From Phascolarctobacterium sp. (GTDB taxonomy: Bacteria > Bacillota > Negativicutes > Acidaminococcales > Acidaminococcaceae): a stretch of 64,000 bases of DNA. Below are positions 19,871 through 29,257 of this stretch, piece after piece. How positions within the stretch are numbered: the first letter of the stretch is position 1; each line of letters starts with the position of its first letter. A program made the translations under genes and the position numbers. The stretch spans positions 1 to 64,000 of the forward strand of contig QAMT01000005.1 in NCBI GenBank assembly GCA_003150755.1, written 5' to 3'. The notes under the pieces are model-generated. The model ran no database searches. It was not told the DNA's origin and saw only the letters and a list, made by a program, of their open reading frames with translations.

Positions 19871-21391
19871 TTATCTCTGCACGCTGGTACGCAGCTGTAT
19901 CGCTTCAGCAATATGTGCAGCACTTATTTTTTCCGCACCTGCAAGGTCGGCAATAGTGCGCGCCACTTTAATAATGCGGTCGTGCGTGCGGGCGCTCAAT
20001 CCCAGCGCCGTAAAATACTTGCCCAGCATTGTTTCGGCCTGCGGTTCCATTTTGCAATATTTATTAAGCTGCTTTTTATTCATCTGTGCATTACAGTGTA
20101 CGCCGCTGCCCTCAAACCGCTTACGCTGAATATCACGCGCTTTAACCACGCGGCTGCGGATTTCAGCCGAACTTTCACCGGCCGCTTTACCTTTTAAGTC
20201 ATCGTATTCCAGACGCGGCACGCTGACCTGAATATCTATGCGGTCGAGCAGCGGTCCGGAAATTTTACGTTTATAACGCTCAATTTCGTGCGGCTTGCAG
20301 GTACATTCATGCAGCCTGTCACCTAAAAATCCGCATGGGCAAGGATTTTGAGCGGCTACCATAACAATCTGCGCCGGGAAGGACATGCTTGCCTGCACGC
20401 GGCTGATGGTAACAACGCCGTCTTCCAATGGCTGGCGCAAAACTTCAAGCGTTGCGCGCGAAAACTCCGGCAATTCATCCAAAAACAAAACGCCGTTATG
20501 GCTCAGCGTCACTTCGCCCGGACGGGGGACACTGCCGCCGCCAATCAATGCGCTTGCCGATACCGTATGATGCGGGCTGCGGAAAGGACGCTCCAGCACA
20601 ATCTGCTTTTTACCGTTCAGCAACCCGGCAATACTGTAAATTTTGGTAACCTCTAAAATCTCATCTTCCGTCATCGGCGGCAAAATGGTCGGCAAGCGCC
20701 GTGCCAGCATTGTTTTACCGCTGCCTGGAGCGCCAACCATCAGCACATTATGCCCGCCTGCGGCAGCAATTTCCAGCGCACGCTTAACAACCTGCTGCCC
20801 GCGCACCTCGGCAAAATCAACCTCGTAGGCATTAGCGCTGTCAGCATTAAGCTGCTTTTTAGCCAGCGGCTGCAAATGTTCCTGACCCCTTAAATGACTT
20901 ACCAGCTCTCCCAGGCTCTGCGGCGTGTAAACATCAATGCCGTCCACCAGTTCGCCTTCGGAAGCATTACCCTGCGGAATATAAATTTCGCTCCAGCCGT
21001 GCTCCCTGGCATACAAAATCATCGGCAAAACACCCGTTACCTGGCGAATACTGCCATCAAGCGCCAGCTCGCCCACAAAAATTTTACCGCCAGTTTCATC
21101 CTGCAATAAATTGCCAGCCGCTGTCAAAATGCCGACAGCAATCGGCAGGTCAAGGCTGCTGCCATCCTTGCGCAAATCTGCCGGTGCCAGGTTCACTGTA
21201 ATGCGCGTCATCGGAAAGATAAGCCCCGAATTTTTCAGCGCCGCCCTTACCCGCTCACGCGATTCTTTAACCGCCGTATCCGGCAGGCCGACAACATCAA
21301 ATCCAGGCAGCCCGTTGGATATATCAACTTCTACGGTAATTTCTTCGCCGTTAATGCCGCAAACAGTTTCGCCATACGTTTTCGCGTACAT
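19871..21391 (-). CDS. comM: YifB/ComM family Mg-chelatase-like AAA+ ATPase
   Basis: This 506-residue protein has an N-terminal Lon-protease-like domain, a Mg-chelatase AAA+ domain with Walker A GAPGSGKTM at about residue 220, and a C-terminal helical domain. ComM homologues are hexameric helicases that extend branch migration during natural transformation. Cysteines in NPCPCGFLGDRLHECTC form the usual zinc site. It is 10 nt from the yraN stop and lies in the rbgA-rnhB-yraN-comM order common in Firmicutes. Confidence 0.94.
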   Translation of the reverse strand: MYAKTYGETVCGINGEEITVEVDISNGLPGFDVVGLPDTAVKESRERVRAALKNSGLIFPMTRITVNLAPADLRKDGSSLDLPIAVGILTAAGNLLQDETGGKIFVGELALDGSIRQVTGVLPMILYAREHGWSEIYIPQGNASEGELVDGIDVYTPQSLGELVSHLRGQEHLQPLAKKQLNADSANAYEVDFAEVRGQQVVKRALEIAAAGGHNVLMVGAPGSGKTMLARRLPTILPPMTEDEILEVTKIYSIAGLLNGKKQIVLERPFRSPHHTVSASALIGGGSVPRPGEVTLSHNGVLFLDELPEFSRATLEVLRQPLEDGVVTISRVQASMSFPAQIVMVAAQNPCPCGFLGDRLHECTCKPHEIERYKRKISGPLLDRIDIQVSVPRLEYDDLKGKAAGESSAEIRSRVVKARDIQRKRFEGSGVHCNAQMNKKQLNKYCKMEPQAETMLGKYFTALGLSARTHDRIIKVARTIADLAGAEKISAAHIAEAIQLRTSVQR

Positions 21392-21400
21392 AAAAACCCC

Positions 21401-21754
21401 CTAAAAACAATTTGGCAGATGGCGCAGTTTTGCCTTACCGTCATCTGCTAAAATTTCTATTATATCAAAACTTATGTTTTTATAACCGCCGTGCTGCTGC
21501 AAATAATGCAGCGCCGTCGTTCGGATTTTTTGCTGCTTGGCATAGGTTACAGCCATGCCGGGCGTGCCAAAGCGCAGGCTGCGCCGCGTTTTTACCTCAA
21601 CAAACGACAACGTACCGCCTTTAACGGCAATAACGTCAATCTCGCCCCAGCGGCAGCGGTAATTGCGGTCAACTACTTTATAGCCGTGCCGCTCTAAAAA
21701 ATTGCAGGCAGCATCCTCACCGCGCCGCCCAAAATCGCTGCGCCTGTCAGTCAT
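21401..21754 (-). CDS. YraN family (UPF0102) nuclease-like protein
   Basis: This 117-residue protein has the Holliday-junction-resolvase-like fold of UPF0102: RRGEDAACNFL, then CRWGEIDVIA and FVEVKTRRS, which give the D/ExK-type active site. The start at 21754 (MTDRRSDFGRRGED) matches the family; a longer frame reads back into rnhB. It overlaps rnhB by 8 nt. Confidence 0.9.
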   Translation of the reverse strand: MTDRRSDFGRRGEDAACNFLERHGYKVVDRNYRCRWGEIDVIAVKGGTLSFVEVKTRRSLRFGTPGMAVTYAKQQKIRTTALHYLQQHGGYKNISFDIIEILADDGKAKLRHLPNCF

Positions 21755-22562
21755 CGGATTCTTCCGGCAGGCGTATAAGTTTATTGGCAATCTGCTCTGC
21801 TTCCGGCAGGTTCATGCTTTTAACAGGCTCATAGCTGCGGCGGTGCCAGCAGGTTGCACCATGCTCTAAAATTGCCTGCATGTGCGCGCTGCTGCCGTAG
21901 CCCTTGTTATGTTCCCAGCCGTACTGCGGATATTCTTTGGCAAGCCTGTCCATCATGCGGTCACGTGTAACCTTGGCTATTACGGAAGCCGCCGCTATCG
22001 AAGCGCTCAAAGCATCGCCGTGTATAATAGAATATGTTTTTATGCCCTCTGCCTGGACCGGCATAGCGTCAATCAATGCCGCCTGCGGGCGGATTTTTAA
22101 ATTACCGAGTACCTCAGCCATGCCTTCCTGTGTAGCACGGTAAATATTAAGCCTGTCGATATTATACACACTGACGATATTTACTGAAACAGCCAGCGCC
22201 TTAGCCATAATTTCATCATAAAGATGCTCGCGTTTTACAGCGGTCAGCTTTTTGGAATCGTTCAATCCTTTAATAAACACATTTGGCGGCAAAATCACTG
22301 CTCCGATAACCATCGGCCCAGCAAGCGGCCCGCGCCCGGCTTCATCCACACCGGCAACGTACTGCGCGCCGTCAGCATAGCACTGCTTTTCGTACAGCAG
22401 CATTTTAGCAAAACGTTCCTGCTCCGCCGCTTCAGCCTGCTGCTTTTTGTAATAAGCAGCAAGCAGTTTTTGCACGCCGCTGCGTTCATCCTGCGCCAGT
22501 TCTGCCAGCAGTTCTGCACTCGGGTTATTGTTCAGCGCTTCTTTTATTTCTGCAATTTTCAT
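21747..22562 (-). CDS. rnhB: Ribonuclease HII
   Basis: This 271-residue enzyme cuts the RNA strand of RNA-DNA hybrids and single ribonucleotides in DNA. Its active site opens with GVDEAGRGPLAGP. The N-terminal 70 residues are an extension common in Firmicute RnhB. ATG 22562 follows GAGGAG at 9 nt; an upstream TTG lies before that ribosome site and is rejected. Confidence 0.96.
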   Translation of the reverse strand: MKIAEIKEALNNNPSAELLAELAQDERSGVQKLLAAYYKKQQAEAAEQERFAKMLLYEKQCYADGAQYVAGVDEAGRGPLAGPMVIGAVILPPNVFIKGLNDSKKLTAVKREHLYDEIMAKALAVSVNIVSVYNIDRLNIYRATQEGMAEVLGNLKIRPQAALIDAMPVQAEGIKTYSIIHGDALSASIAAASVIAKVTRDRMMDRLAKEYPQYGWEHNKGYGSSAHMQAILEHGATCWHRRSYEPVKSMNLPEAEQIANKLIRLPEESDD

Positions 22563-22581
22563 CTCAAACAGCTCCTCAAAC

Positions 22582-22606
22582 AAAAAGCCGCTTAAAGCGG
22601 CTTTAA
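22582..22606 (-). terminator. Weak intergenic hairpin after rbgA
   Basis: AAAGCCGC and GCGGCTTT pair around a short TTAA centre, followed on the minus strand by TTTTTG. It lies between the rbgA stop and rnhB start and may lower transcription into rnhB. Confidence 0.5.
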
Positions 22607-23464
22607 TTATTTATCAGGTTCATCTAAAGTTACTCTGCCAAGCTTGCCGCTGCGGAAATCACGCAGCACCAGCTGAATTACCTTGTCGATATCCAGCTGC
22701 CCGCCGCCTTTTAAACATCCGCGGCTGACGGCAATCTTTTCAAACACCTCGCGCACGGAAGTGTCCGGTTCAAAATCAATGCTGTATTTTGTTTTTAAAA
22801 GTTCCGGATAAGAAGCGATAAGTTTTTCCGTCAAGAGTTCCGTAGCCTGCTCGCGGTCGTAAACTTCTTCTTTAATGGCGCCGGTCAAAGCAAGGTTCAG
22901 ACCGATTTGCGGGTCGTCAAACTTAGGCCACAGCACGCCCGGCGTATCAAGCAATTCCAGTCCTTTAGCAATAGTAACCCATTGCTGTCCGCGCGTTACG
23001 CCAGGTTTGTCGGCGGCAACAACCTTGTTTTTGCCAACCAGCCGGTTAATCAGCGTGGATTTACCAACATTCGGTATGCCTACAATCATTACACGGATAG
23101 AACGGTTTTTCACCCCGCGCTTCAGCCATTTATCCAGCACCGGCTGCGCAGCCTTCTGCACCTCGCTTACAAGCTGCTTAACGCCTTTGCCCGTATTGCA
23201 GTCAACCGTGCAAACAGGCAAACCGTTATTTTTAAAGGTATTTTTCCATGCTTCAGTTTTAGCGGCATCTGCCATATCAACCTTGTTCAGAGCAATAATT
23301 TTAGGCTTTTGCCCCAAAAGCTGTATCAGCATCGGATTGGTACTGCTGCGCGGCACACGTGCGTCCAGCATCTCAACCACAACATCAACCAGCTTTATCT
23401 GCTGCTCCATCATGCGTTTGGCTTTGGTCATATGGCCTGGAAACCACTGTATTTTAAAATCCAT
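22607..23464 (-). CDS. rbgA: Ribosome biogenesis GTPase YlqF/RbgA
   Basis: This 285-residue circularly permuted GTPase acts late in 50S subunit assembly. The motif order is G4 (NKVD) before G1 (GIPNVGKST) and G3 (DTPG), as expected of the family, and the N-terminus QWFPGHMTKAKRMM is characteristic. ATG 23464 follows AGGAAG; the TTG nine bases upstream lacks one. It lies 15 nt downstream of lepB. Confidence 0.96.
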   Translation of the reverse strand: MDFKIQWFPGHMTKAKRMMEQQIKLVDVVVEMLDARVPRSSTNPMLIQLLGQKPKIIALNKVDMADAAKTEAWKNTFKNNGLPVCTVDCNTGKGVKQLVSEVQKAAQPVLDKWLKRGVKNRSIRVMIVGIPNVGKSTLINRLVGKNKVVAADKPGVTRGQQWVTIAKGLELLDTPGVLWPKFDDPQIGLNLALTGAIKEEVYDREQATELLTEKLIASYPELLKTKYSIDFEPDTSVREVFEKIAVSRGCLKGGGQLDIDKVIQLVLRDFRSGKLGRVTLDEPDK

Positions 23465-23479
23465 TTGCAACACTTCCTA

Positions 23480-24028
23480 TCAGGGCAGCATACGCCATCT
23501 GTCAACAGGCCAGAAAGCCATGCTTGCCTTGCCCTTTACCAAATCAAGCGGTACAAAACCGACGTCGGCAAAACGGCTGTCTTCAGAATTATTTCTGTTA
23601 TCTCCCAGAACAAAAATATGGTCTGCAGGCACAACTGTTTTTCCATAGTCCGACATATTCGGCCCTTTGGGGTCTTCCTTCCAAACATAATTTTCTTCTA
23701 TCTCCGTGCCGTTTACCAAAACTTTGCCATTGCGCATCTCAATCGTATCGCCGGCAGTTGCAATAACGCGTTTGATAAAATCGCGGCTTTCGTCTTTAGG
23801 ATAACGGAACACAATAATTTCGCCCTTCTGAGGGTCGTTTATAAAATAGGTAAATTTGTTAACCAGAAGCCGCTCGTGGTTTACCAGCGTCGGATACATC
23901 GAAGAACCCTCAACCATATAAGGCTCTACAATAAAAGTCCTGATGCAGAAGGCCAGCGCCACCGCTACGATAATCGAAACCAGCCAGTCGCTGACTGTAT
24001 CCTGCCAGGTTGTTTTCTGTTTGCTCAT
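23480..24028 (-). CDS. lepB: Signal peptidase I
   Basis: This 182-residue membrane protease removes signal peptides from exported proteins. It has one N-terminal transmembrane segment (about residues 10-30), the catalytic serine in EGSSMYPTL, the lysine in KRVIATAGDTI and the GDNRNNSEDSR box. It is the first gene of a lepB-rbgA-rnhB-yraN-comM run. Confidence 0.97.
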   Translation of the reverse strand: MSKQKTTWQDTVSDWLVSIIVAVALAFCIRTFIVEPYMVEGSSMYPTLVNHERLLVNKFTYFINDPQKGEIIVFRYPKDESRDFIKRVIATAGDTIEMRNGKVLVNGTEIEENYVWKEDPKGPNMSDYGKTVVPADHIFVLGDNRNNSEDSRFADVGFVPLDLVKGKASMAFWPVDRWRMLP

Positions 24029-24198
24029 TTATAATTCTCTCCTTTTATATGCCATTTTTAACAGCTTTGCAAGCTTTGATTTTCCATACTTTTTTATACT
24101 AACAAACATTGCCGTATTTGTCCATACTGTTCACTCTTTTGCCACACAAAAAAATATAACTAAGTTTACGGTTTTACTTGCAAAAACAGGTGAATTTG

Positions 24199-24248
24199 TT
24201 GTAAAATTTTTTTGTTGTGCTATTCATTTTATGCTGCAAATTTTACAA
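24199..24248 (+). promoter_or_regulatory. Inverted repeat upstream of the ribose operon
   Basis: TTGTAAAATTT (24199-24209) is perfectly inverted as AAATTTTACAA (24238-24248), 28 nt apart. It lies about 115 nt before rbsK in the 334-nt A/T-rich gap between lepB and rbsK. It may be a paired operator or a leader stem-loop; no regulator gene is adjacent. Nothing else was recognised in the gap apart from a weak A/T-rich promoter area. Confidence 0.45.
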
Positions 24249-24362
24249 TACAGCCTGTTTTTTTGCAGGAATTTTAAATTGAATAGCCAATATAATAATT
24301 ATTGTACACTTTTTCTTGTATGTAAATTTAACATTTTACCGGTTAAAGGAGCTCGAAGCATT

Positions 24363-25262
24363 ATGAACCAAATCAGCATAGCCGTTATCGGCAGCTGCAA
24401 TATCGATGTTGTTGTCGAAGCACCCAAACGCCCGCTGGCAGGCGAAACAATTTTAGGCAGCCGCCTGATTATCGCCCAGGGCGGCAAAGGAGCCAACCAG
24501 GCAGTAGCAGCAGCGCGCCTCGGCGCAAAAGTATATATGGTAGGCTGCGTCGGCGACGACGATTACGGCCGTTCCGTACTGAAAAACTTTGAAGCAAACG
24601 GTGTAGATACCGCCTATGTTAAAACAATTGACGGCGTAACCACCGGCACTGCGCATATTACGCTTGCCGAAGGCGATAACAGCATTATCGTTATCAAAGG
24701 CGCCAACGATTTGGTAACACCGGCGCTTATTGACGAAGCGTGGCCGCAGATTGCAAAATGCGATATGGTTATGCTGCAGCACGAAATTCCGGCAGAAACT
24801 ATCGCTTACGCGCTGAAAAAATGTGCCGCAAGCGGTGTAAAAGCACTTTTAAACCCTGCACCTGTACTTGACGGCGCGCAGGAATGGGCTGAATACGCAG
24901 CCTTTGTAACCCCTAACGAACACGAAGCGCAGTCTTTGTTCCCCGGCAAAACAACAGAAGAAATTTTGCCGGAAAACGAAGGCCGCCTGCTGATGACGCT
25001 TGGCAGCAAAGGCGTTGCCTATGCTGAAGGCGGCGTTATCAATACCGTGCCTGCCTTTAAAGTAACAGCAGTTGACACAACCGGCGCAGGCGATACCTTT
25101 AACAGCGCTTTTGCTGTTGCCAAAGCATCAGGCAAGACAACAGCCGAAAGCATTAGATTTGCCAACGCGGCAGCAGCCATTTCCGTGCAGAAAATCGGTG
25201 CGCAGAGTGGCATGCCTTATTTAGATGAAGTGGAAGGGATGTTGACAGAATGCAGAAAATAG
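24363..25262 (+). CDS. rbsK: Ribokinase
   Basis: This 299-residue PfkB-family kinase phosphorylates D-ribose to ribose 5-phosphate. Visible are the N-terminal IGSCNIDVVV, the GGKGANQAVAAARLG motif and the active-site GAGDTFNSAFA. ATG 24363 follows AAAGGAG; the open frame extends upstream into non-coding sequence. It starts the rbsKDACB operon, the B. subtilis order without rbsR. Confidence 0.96.
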   Translation: MNQISIAVIGSCNIDVVVEAPKRPLAGETILGSRLIIAQGGKGANQAVAAARLGAKVYMVGCVGDDDYGRSVLKNFEANGVDTAYVKTIDGVTTGTAHITLAEGDNSIIVIKGANDLVTPALIDEAWPQIAKCDMVMLQHEIPAETIAYALKKCAASGVKALLNPAPVLDGAQEWAEYAAFVTPNEHEAQSLFPGKTTEEILPENEGRLLMTLGSKGVAYAEGGVINTVPAFKVTAVDTTGAGDTFNSAFAVAKASGKTTAESIRFANAAAAISVQKIGAQSGMPYLDEVEGMLTECRK

Positions 25263-25645
25263 GTATTTTAAACAGCGAAATTGCCAAAGTGCTGGCTGAC
25301 ATGGGCCATACCGATACCATCGTTATCGGCGACTGCGGCCTGCCGGTACCTGACGGAGTTAAAAAAATCGACCTTGCCTTAAAGCTGGGCACGCCCCGAT
25401 TTTTGGAAGTTGTTGAAGAACTTGCCAAATATATGGAAATAGAAAAAATCCACGTAGCTGCAGAAATGCAGAGCCACAATGAAACCTGCTGGCAGGAAAT
25501 GCACAGATTGTTCGGCGACAAGGAATGGATTGTTACCGACCACGAGCATTTCAAACAGGCAACCAAAACAGCCAAAGCCGTTATCCGCACCGGCGAAACC
25601 ACGCCGTTTGCCAATGTAATTTTACATTCCGGCGTTATATTCTGA
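25250..25645 (+). CDS. rbsD: D-ribose pyranase
   Basis: This 131-residue protein interconverts pyranose and furanose forms of ribose so that the kinase gets its substrate. The start MQKIGILNSEIAKVLADMGHTD, with the key histidine in GHTD, and the C-terminal TTPFANVIL are typical. It overlaps rbsK by 13 nt. Confidence 0.95.
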   Translation: MQKIGILNSEIAKVLADMGHTDTIVIGDCGLPVPDGVKKIDLALKLGTPRFLEVVEELAKYMEIEKIHVAAEMQSHNETCWQEMHRLFGDKEWIVTDHEHFKQATKTAKAVIRTGETTPFANVILHSGVIF

Positions 25646-25666
25646 TAAAAAGGAGCACTGTCAGCT

Positions 25667-27148
25667 ATGGAAATTGCCATGCAAGGTATTTCAAAGGCCT
25701 TCGGTTCCAACCAGGTTCTGCGCGGAGTTGATTTCACACTGCATTCCGGGGAAATCCACGCGCTGATGGGCGAAAACGGAGCCGGCAAGTCAACGCTGAT
25801 GAATATTCTCACCGGCATTCACAAAGCCGATGCCGGCAAAATTCTCGTTGACGGCCAGGAAGTACATTTTAAAAATGCACGCGACGCTGAAAACCACGGC
25901 ATCGCCTTTATCCATCAGGAACTGAACATCTGGCCCAATCTGTCGATACTGGAAAACCTGTTTTTGATGAAACAGATTACCAATTCTTTTGGCATACTGG
26001 ACACCAAAAAAATGCGCCGCCTGGCAGAAGAAAAATGCGCGCAAATCGGCATTGAACTGCCGCTGGACGCAGAAGCAGGAGAATGCAGCGTAGGCCAGCA
26101 GCAGATGACGGAAATCATCCGCAACCTGATGCTTGACGCCAAAGTTGTTATTATGGACGAACCTACCGCGGCGCTGACCGAACGCGAAACCGCCAAACTT
26201 TTTGAAGTAATGCACGCACTTAAAAATAAGGGCGTTGCCATTGTTTATATTTCTCACCGCATGGAAGAAGTTTTTACCCACTGCGATACCATTACTGTTA
26301 TGCGCGACGGTCACTCCATCAGCAGCAGCCCGACGCGCAGCACTACAATGGAAGCCGTTGTACAGGATATGGTCGGCCGCGCTATTACCGAATATTATCC
26401 GGGCCGCACCACTACTCCGGGCGAAGTTGTACTGGAAGTCAAAAACATGTGCCAGCCCGGCGTATTTGACCATGTATCCTTCAATCTGCGCAAAGGTGAA
26501 ATTTTAGGCGTAGCCGGACTTATGGGCGCAGGCCGCACGGAAATCATGCGCGCGCTGTTCGGCATCGACGGCTGCCAGCAGGGCGAGGTTTACCTGCACG
26601 GCAAAAAAATCTCTATCAAAAAGCCGGAAGATGCCATTAAAGCAGGCATCGGCTTCATTACCGAAAACCGTAAAACGGAAGGCTTGATTCTTGACTTTTC
26701 CATTTTAAAAAACATTGCCCTGCCAAGCGTCGATACCTTTGCCAGCAAGGCAGTTATCAACGATAAAAAGGAATATGAATTTTCCAACGACCTTTCCCAC
26801 AAGCTGGGCGTTAAAGCGTCCAGCATACAGCTGCCCGCCGGTGCATTAAGCGGCGGCAACCAGCAAAAGGTCGTAATCGCCAAATGGATTGGCATGCACC
26901 CGTCCATCATCATCATGGATGAACCTACACGCGGCATTGACGTCGGCGCCAAGCGCGATATTTACGATTTGATGAACGAACTTACGGCCCAGGGTGTTGC
27001 CATTATTATGGTATCCTCTGATTTGCCGGAGGTTATCGGCATGAGCGACCGCATACTGGTTGTGCATGAAGGCAAAATTGCCGGCGAGGTCCCCCATGAA
27101 AAAGCGACCCAGGAAAATATCATCACCCTTGCAACAGGAGGAATATAA
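25667..27148 (+). CDS. rbsA: Ribose ABC transporter ATP-binding protein
   Basis: This 493-residue protein has two ABC ATPase domains and powers ribose import. The first Walker A is GENGAGKST and the first signature is CSVGQQQM; the second half has the usual degenerate P-loop (GLMGAGRTE) but an intact signature LSGGNQQK. It lies between rbsD and rbsC. Confidence 0.96.
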   Translation: MEIAMQGISKAFGSNQVLRGVDFTLHSGEIHALMGENGAGKSTLMNILTGIHKADAGKILVDGQEVHFKNARDAENHGIAFIHQELNIWPNLSILENLFLMKQITNSFGILDTKKMRRLAEEKCAQIGIELPLDAEAGECSVGQQQMTEIIRNLMLDAKVVIMDEPTAALTERETAKLFEVMHALKNKGVAIVYISHRMEEVFTHCDTITVMRDGHSISSSPTRSTTMEAVVQDMVGRAITEYYPGRTTTPGEVVLEVKNMCQPGVFDHVSFNLRKGEILGVAGLMGAGRTEIMRALFGIDGCQQGEVYLHGKKISIKKPEDAIKAGIGFITENRKTEGLILDFSILKNIALPSVDTFASKAVINDKKEYEFSNDLSHKLGVKASSIQLPAGALSGGNQQKVVIAKWIGMHPSIIIMDEPTRGIDVGAKRDIYDLMNELTAQGVAIIMVSSDLPEVIGMSDRILVVHEGKIAGEVPHEKATQENIITLATGGI

Positions 27149-27151
27149 CAG

Positions 27152-28081
27152 ATGAACGTTTCTGCCTTAGTTAGAAAAATGGGCCCGTTAATCGGGTTAA
27201 TTGTACTTTTTGTCGTTATTTCTGCTTTAAACAGCAGTTTTATCGACCCGTCCAACTTAAAGAACCTGCTGCGCCAGGTTTCCATTAACGCGCTGATTTC
27301 CTTCGGCATGACCTTTGTCATCCTCACCGGCGGCATCGACCTTTCCGTCGGCAGCACGCTTGCACTTTCCAGTGCAATTATGGCCAGCCTTATCAAAGGC
27401 GGCATGGACCCGATTATGGGCATCCTTATTTCCGCAATTATCGGCCTTATTCTCGGCACTATCAACGGTCTTGTCATTTCCTACGGCAGGGTTGCACCTT
27501 TTATTGCCACCCTGGCAACTATGACTATTTTCCGCGGCCTGACTTTGGTTTACACCGACGGCAACCCTATCAGCAGCCTTACTGACGACCCGCTGTTCCA
27601 CATGTTTGGCCAGGGTTATTTTGCAGGCGTTCCGGTTCCTGCTGTTGTAATGCTTCTGGCATTTGCAATCTGCTGGTTCATCCTTAACAAAACACCGCTG
27701 GGCCGCAAAACCTATGCTGTCGGCGGCAACGAGAAGGTTTCCTTTATTGCCGGTATTAAAATTGAACGCATTAAAATTTTTGCCTATGCCATTACCGGCA
27801 TGTTCTGCGCACTGGCAGGCTCTATTTTAACCTCACGCCTTAACAGCGCGCAGCCGACTGCAGGCACCGGCTATGAACTGGATGCCATTGCCGCAGTAGT
27901 TCTGGGCGGCACCAGCCTTTCCGGCGGCAAAGGCCGCATCCTTGGCACGCTTATCGGCGTACTTATCATCGGCACGCTGAACAACGGCCTTAATATTCTT
28001 AACGTATCAAGCTTCTACCAGCAAGTTGTCAAAGGTATCGTTATCTTACTGGCTGTCCTGATGGACCGCAAAAAATCGTAG
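27152..28081 (+). CDS. rbsC: Ribose ABC transporter permease
   Basis: This 309-residue inner-membrane protein has about eight to ten hydrophobic segments and the family's GGIDLSVGS and VVLGGTSLSGGKG motifs. It starts 4 nt after the rbsA stop. Confidence 0.96.
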   Translation: MNVSALVRKMGPLIGLIVLFVVISALNSSFIDPSNLKNLLRQVSINALISFGMTFVILTGGIDLSVGSTLALSSAIMASLIKGGMDPIMGILISAIIGLILGTINGLVISYGRVAPFIATLATMTIFRGLTLVYTDGNPISSLTDDPLFHMFGQGYFAGVPVPAVVMLLAFAICWFILNKTPLGRKTYAVGGNEKVSFIAGIKIERIKIFAYAITGMFCALAGSILTSRLNSAQPTAGTGYELDAIAAVVLGGTSLSGGKGRILGTLIGVLIIGTLNNGLNILNVSSFYQQVVKGIVILLAVLMDRKKS

Positions 28082-28096
28082 GAGGTTATGTCTTAA

Positions 28097-29017
28097 ATGA
28101 AAAAAACTTTATTAGCTGTTATGGCAGTACTGATGATGTCTGTAATGCTGATTGCAGGCTGCAGTTCCGGAGAGGAAGCCGCTCCATCTGCCGATAAAAA
28201 AGACGGCGCTACTACTATTGGTTTTTCTATCTCCACCCTGAACAACCCCTTCTTCGTATCCGTTAAAGACGGCGTTGAAGCACAGGCTCAGAAACTCGGC
28301 GTAAGCGTAAAAATTGTTGACGCCCAGAACGACCCTGCAAAACAGGCTAACGACGTAGCTGACCTCATTCAGCAAGGCGTTACCGTTCTTTTGGTAAACC
28401 CGGTTGACTCCGCTGCCATTTCCACTTCCGTTGAAGCTGCCAATAAAGCAAACATCCCTGTTATCGCCCTTGACCGCAGCGCAGACAAAGGCACCCTTGC
28501 TTCCCTCGTTGCTTCCGATAACGTAAAAGGCGGCGAAATGGCTGCTGAATACATCATCAAAAAACTGGGCGAAGGCGTTAAAGTTGCCGAACTCGAAGGC
28601 ATCCCGGGCGCTTCCGCAACCCGTGAACGCGGCGAAGGCTTCCACAAAGTAGCCGACCAGAAACTGGCAGTTGTTGCTAAACAGTCTGCTGATTTTGACC
28701 GCACCAAAGGCCTGACCGTTGCAGAAAACATGCTGCAGGCTAACCCTGACATCCAGGCAATTTTTGCACAGAACGACGAAATGGCTCTCGGCGCTATCGA
28801 AGCTGCTAAGAGCGCAGGCAAAAAAATCTTCATCGTTGGCTTTGACGGCACCGACGACGGCATTAAAGCTGTTGAAGCAGGCACCATGGCTGCAACCATT
28901 GCCCAGCAGCCTGAACTGATGGGCCAGCAGGGCATTGAAGCTGCTGTTAAACTTGCTAAAGGCGAAAAAATCGAAGCTAAAATTGCCGTTCCTCTTAAAC
29001 TCGTAGAGAAAAAATAA
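28097..29017 (+). CDS. rbsB: Ribose-binding lipoprotein
   Basis: This 306-residue periplasmic-binding-protein-like subunit delivers ribose to RbsAC. It has a lipoprotein signal peptide with lipobox LIAGC (cysteine at residue 22), then a type 1 sugar-binding fold beginning TIGFSISTLNNPFF. It ends the operon, before a strong terminator. Confidence 0.96.
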   Translation: MKKTLLAVMAVLMMSVMLIAGCSSGEEAAPSADKKDGATTIGFSISTLNNPFFVSVKDGVEAQAQKLGVSVKIVDAQNDPAKQANDVADLIQQGVTVLLVNPVDSAAISTSVEAANKANIPVIALDRSADKGTLASLVASDNVKGGEMAAEYIIKKLGEGVKVAELEGIPGASATRERGEGFHKVADQKLAVVAKQSADFDRTKGLTVAENMLQANPDIQAIFAQNDEMALGAIEAAKSAGKKIFIVGFDGTDDGIKAVEAGTMAATIAQQPELMGQQGIEAAVKLAKGEKIEAKIAVPLKLVEKK

Positions 29018-29048
29018 TTAACCTTCCTTTGACAAATTGCGTACAAAA

Positions 29049-29083
29049 AAATCCCGCTCCAAAAAGAGCGGGATTTTTATTTT
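29049..29083 (+). terminator. rbs operon terminator
   Basis: AAATCCCGCTC (29049-29059) pairs perfectly with GAGCGGGATTT (29066-29076), followed by TTATTTT. It is a strong intrinsic terminator right before the IS insertion point. Confidence 0.92.
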
Positions 29084-29086
29084 GCC

Positions 29087-29094
29087 GTTAAAAC
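29087..29094. repeat. Left 8-bp target site duplication
   Basis: GTTAAAAC directly abuts the left end of the ISL3 element and is repeated exactly at 31217-31224 beyond its right end. Eight-bp duplications are the rule for ISL3. Confidence 0.9.
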
Positions 29095-29257
29095 GGTTCT
29101 TTAACAAATCTTGGGGTCTAGGTAAAATCTAGATTCCAGGATTTTTTCTTTTATAAAAAAATTAAAGCATAAAAGTCAGAAATCCTGTAAAATAATAGTT
29201 GACGAGACAATTAAATTACACTAATCCCAGATCAAGGAAAGGAATCTCTGCACTTTT

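Noticed and set aside
22907..24034. A 375-codon plus-strand frame across rbgA and lepB
   Set aside because: Runs antisense to two well-supported genes; composition is that of a shadow frame.
25153..25818. A 221-codon minus-strand frame under rbsK/rbsD/rbsA, considered as a missing rbsR
   Set aside because: No helix-turn-helix or LacI-type features; antisense to three solid genes.
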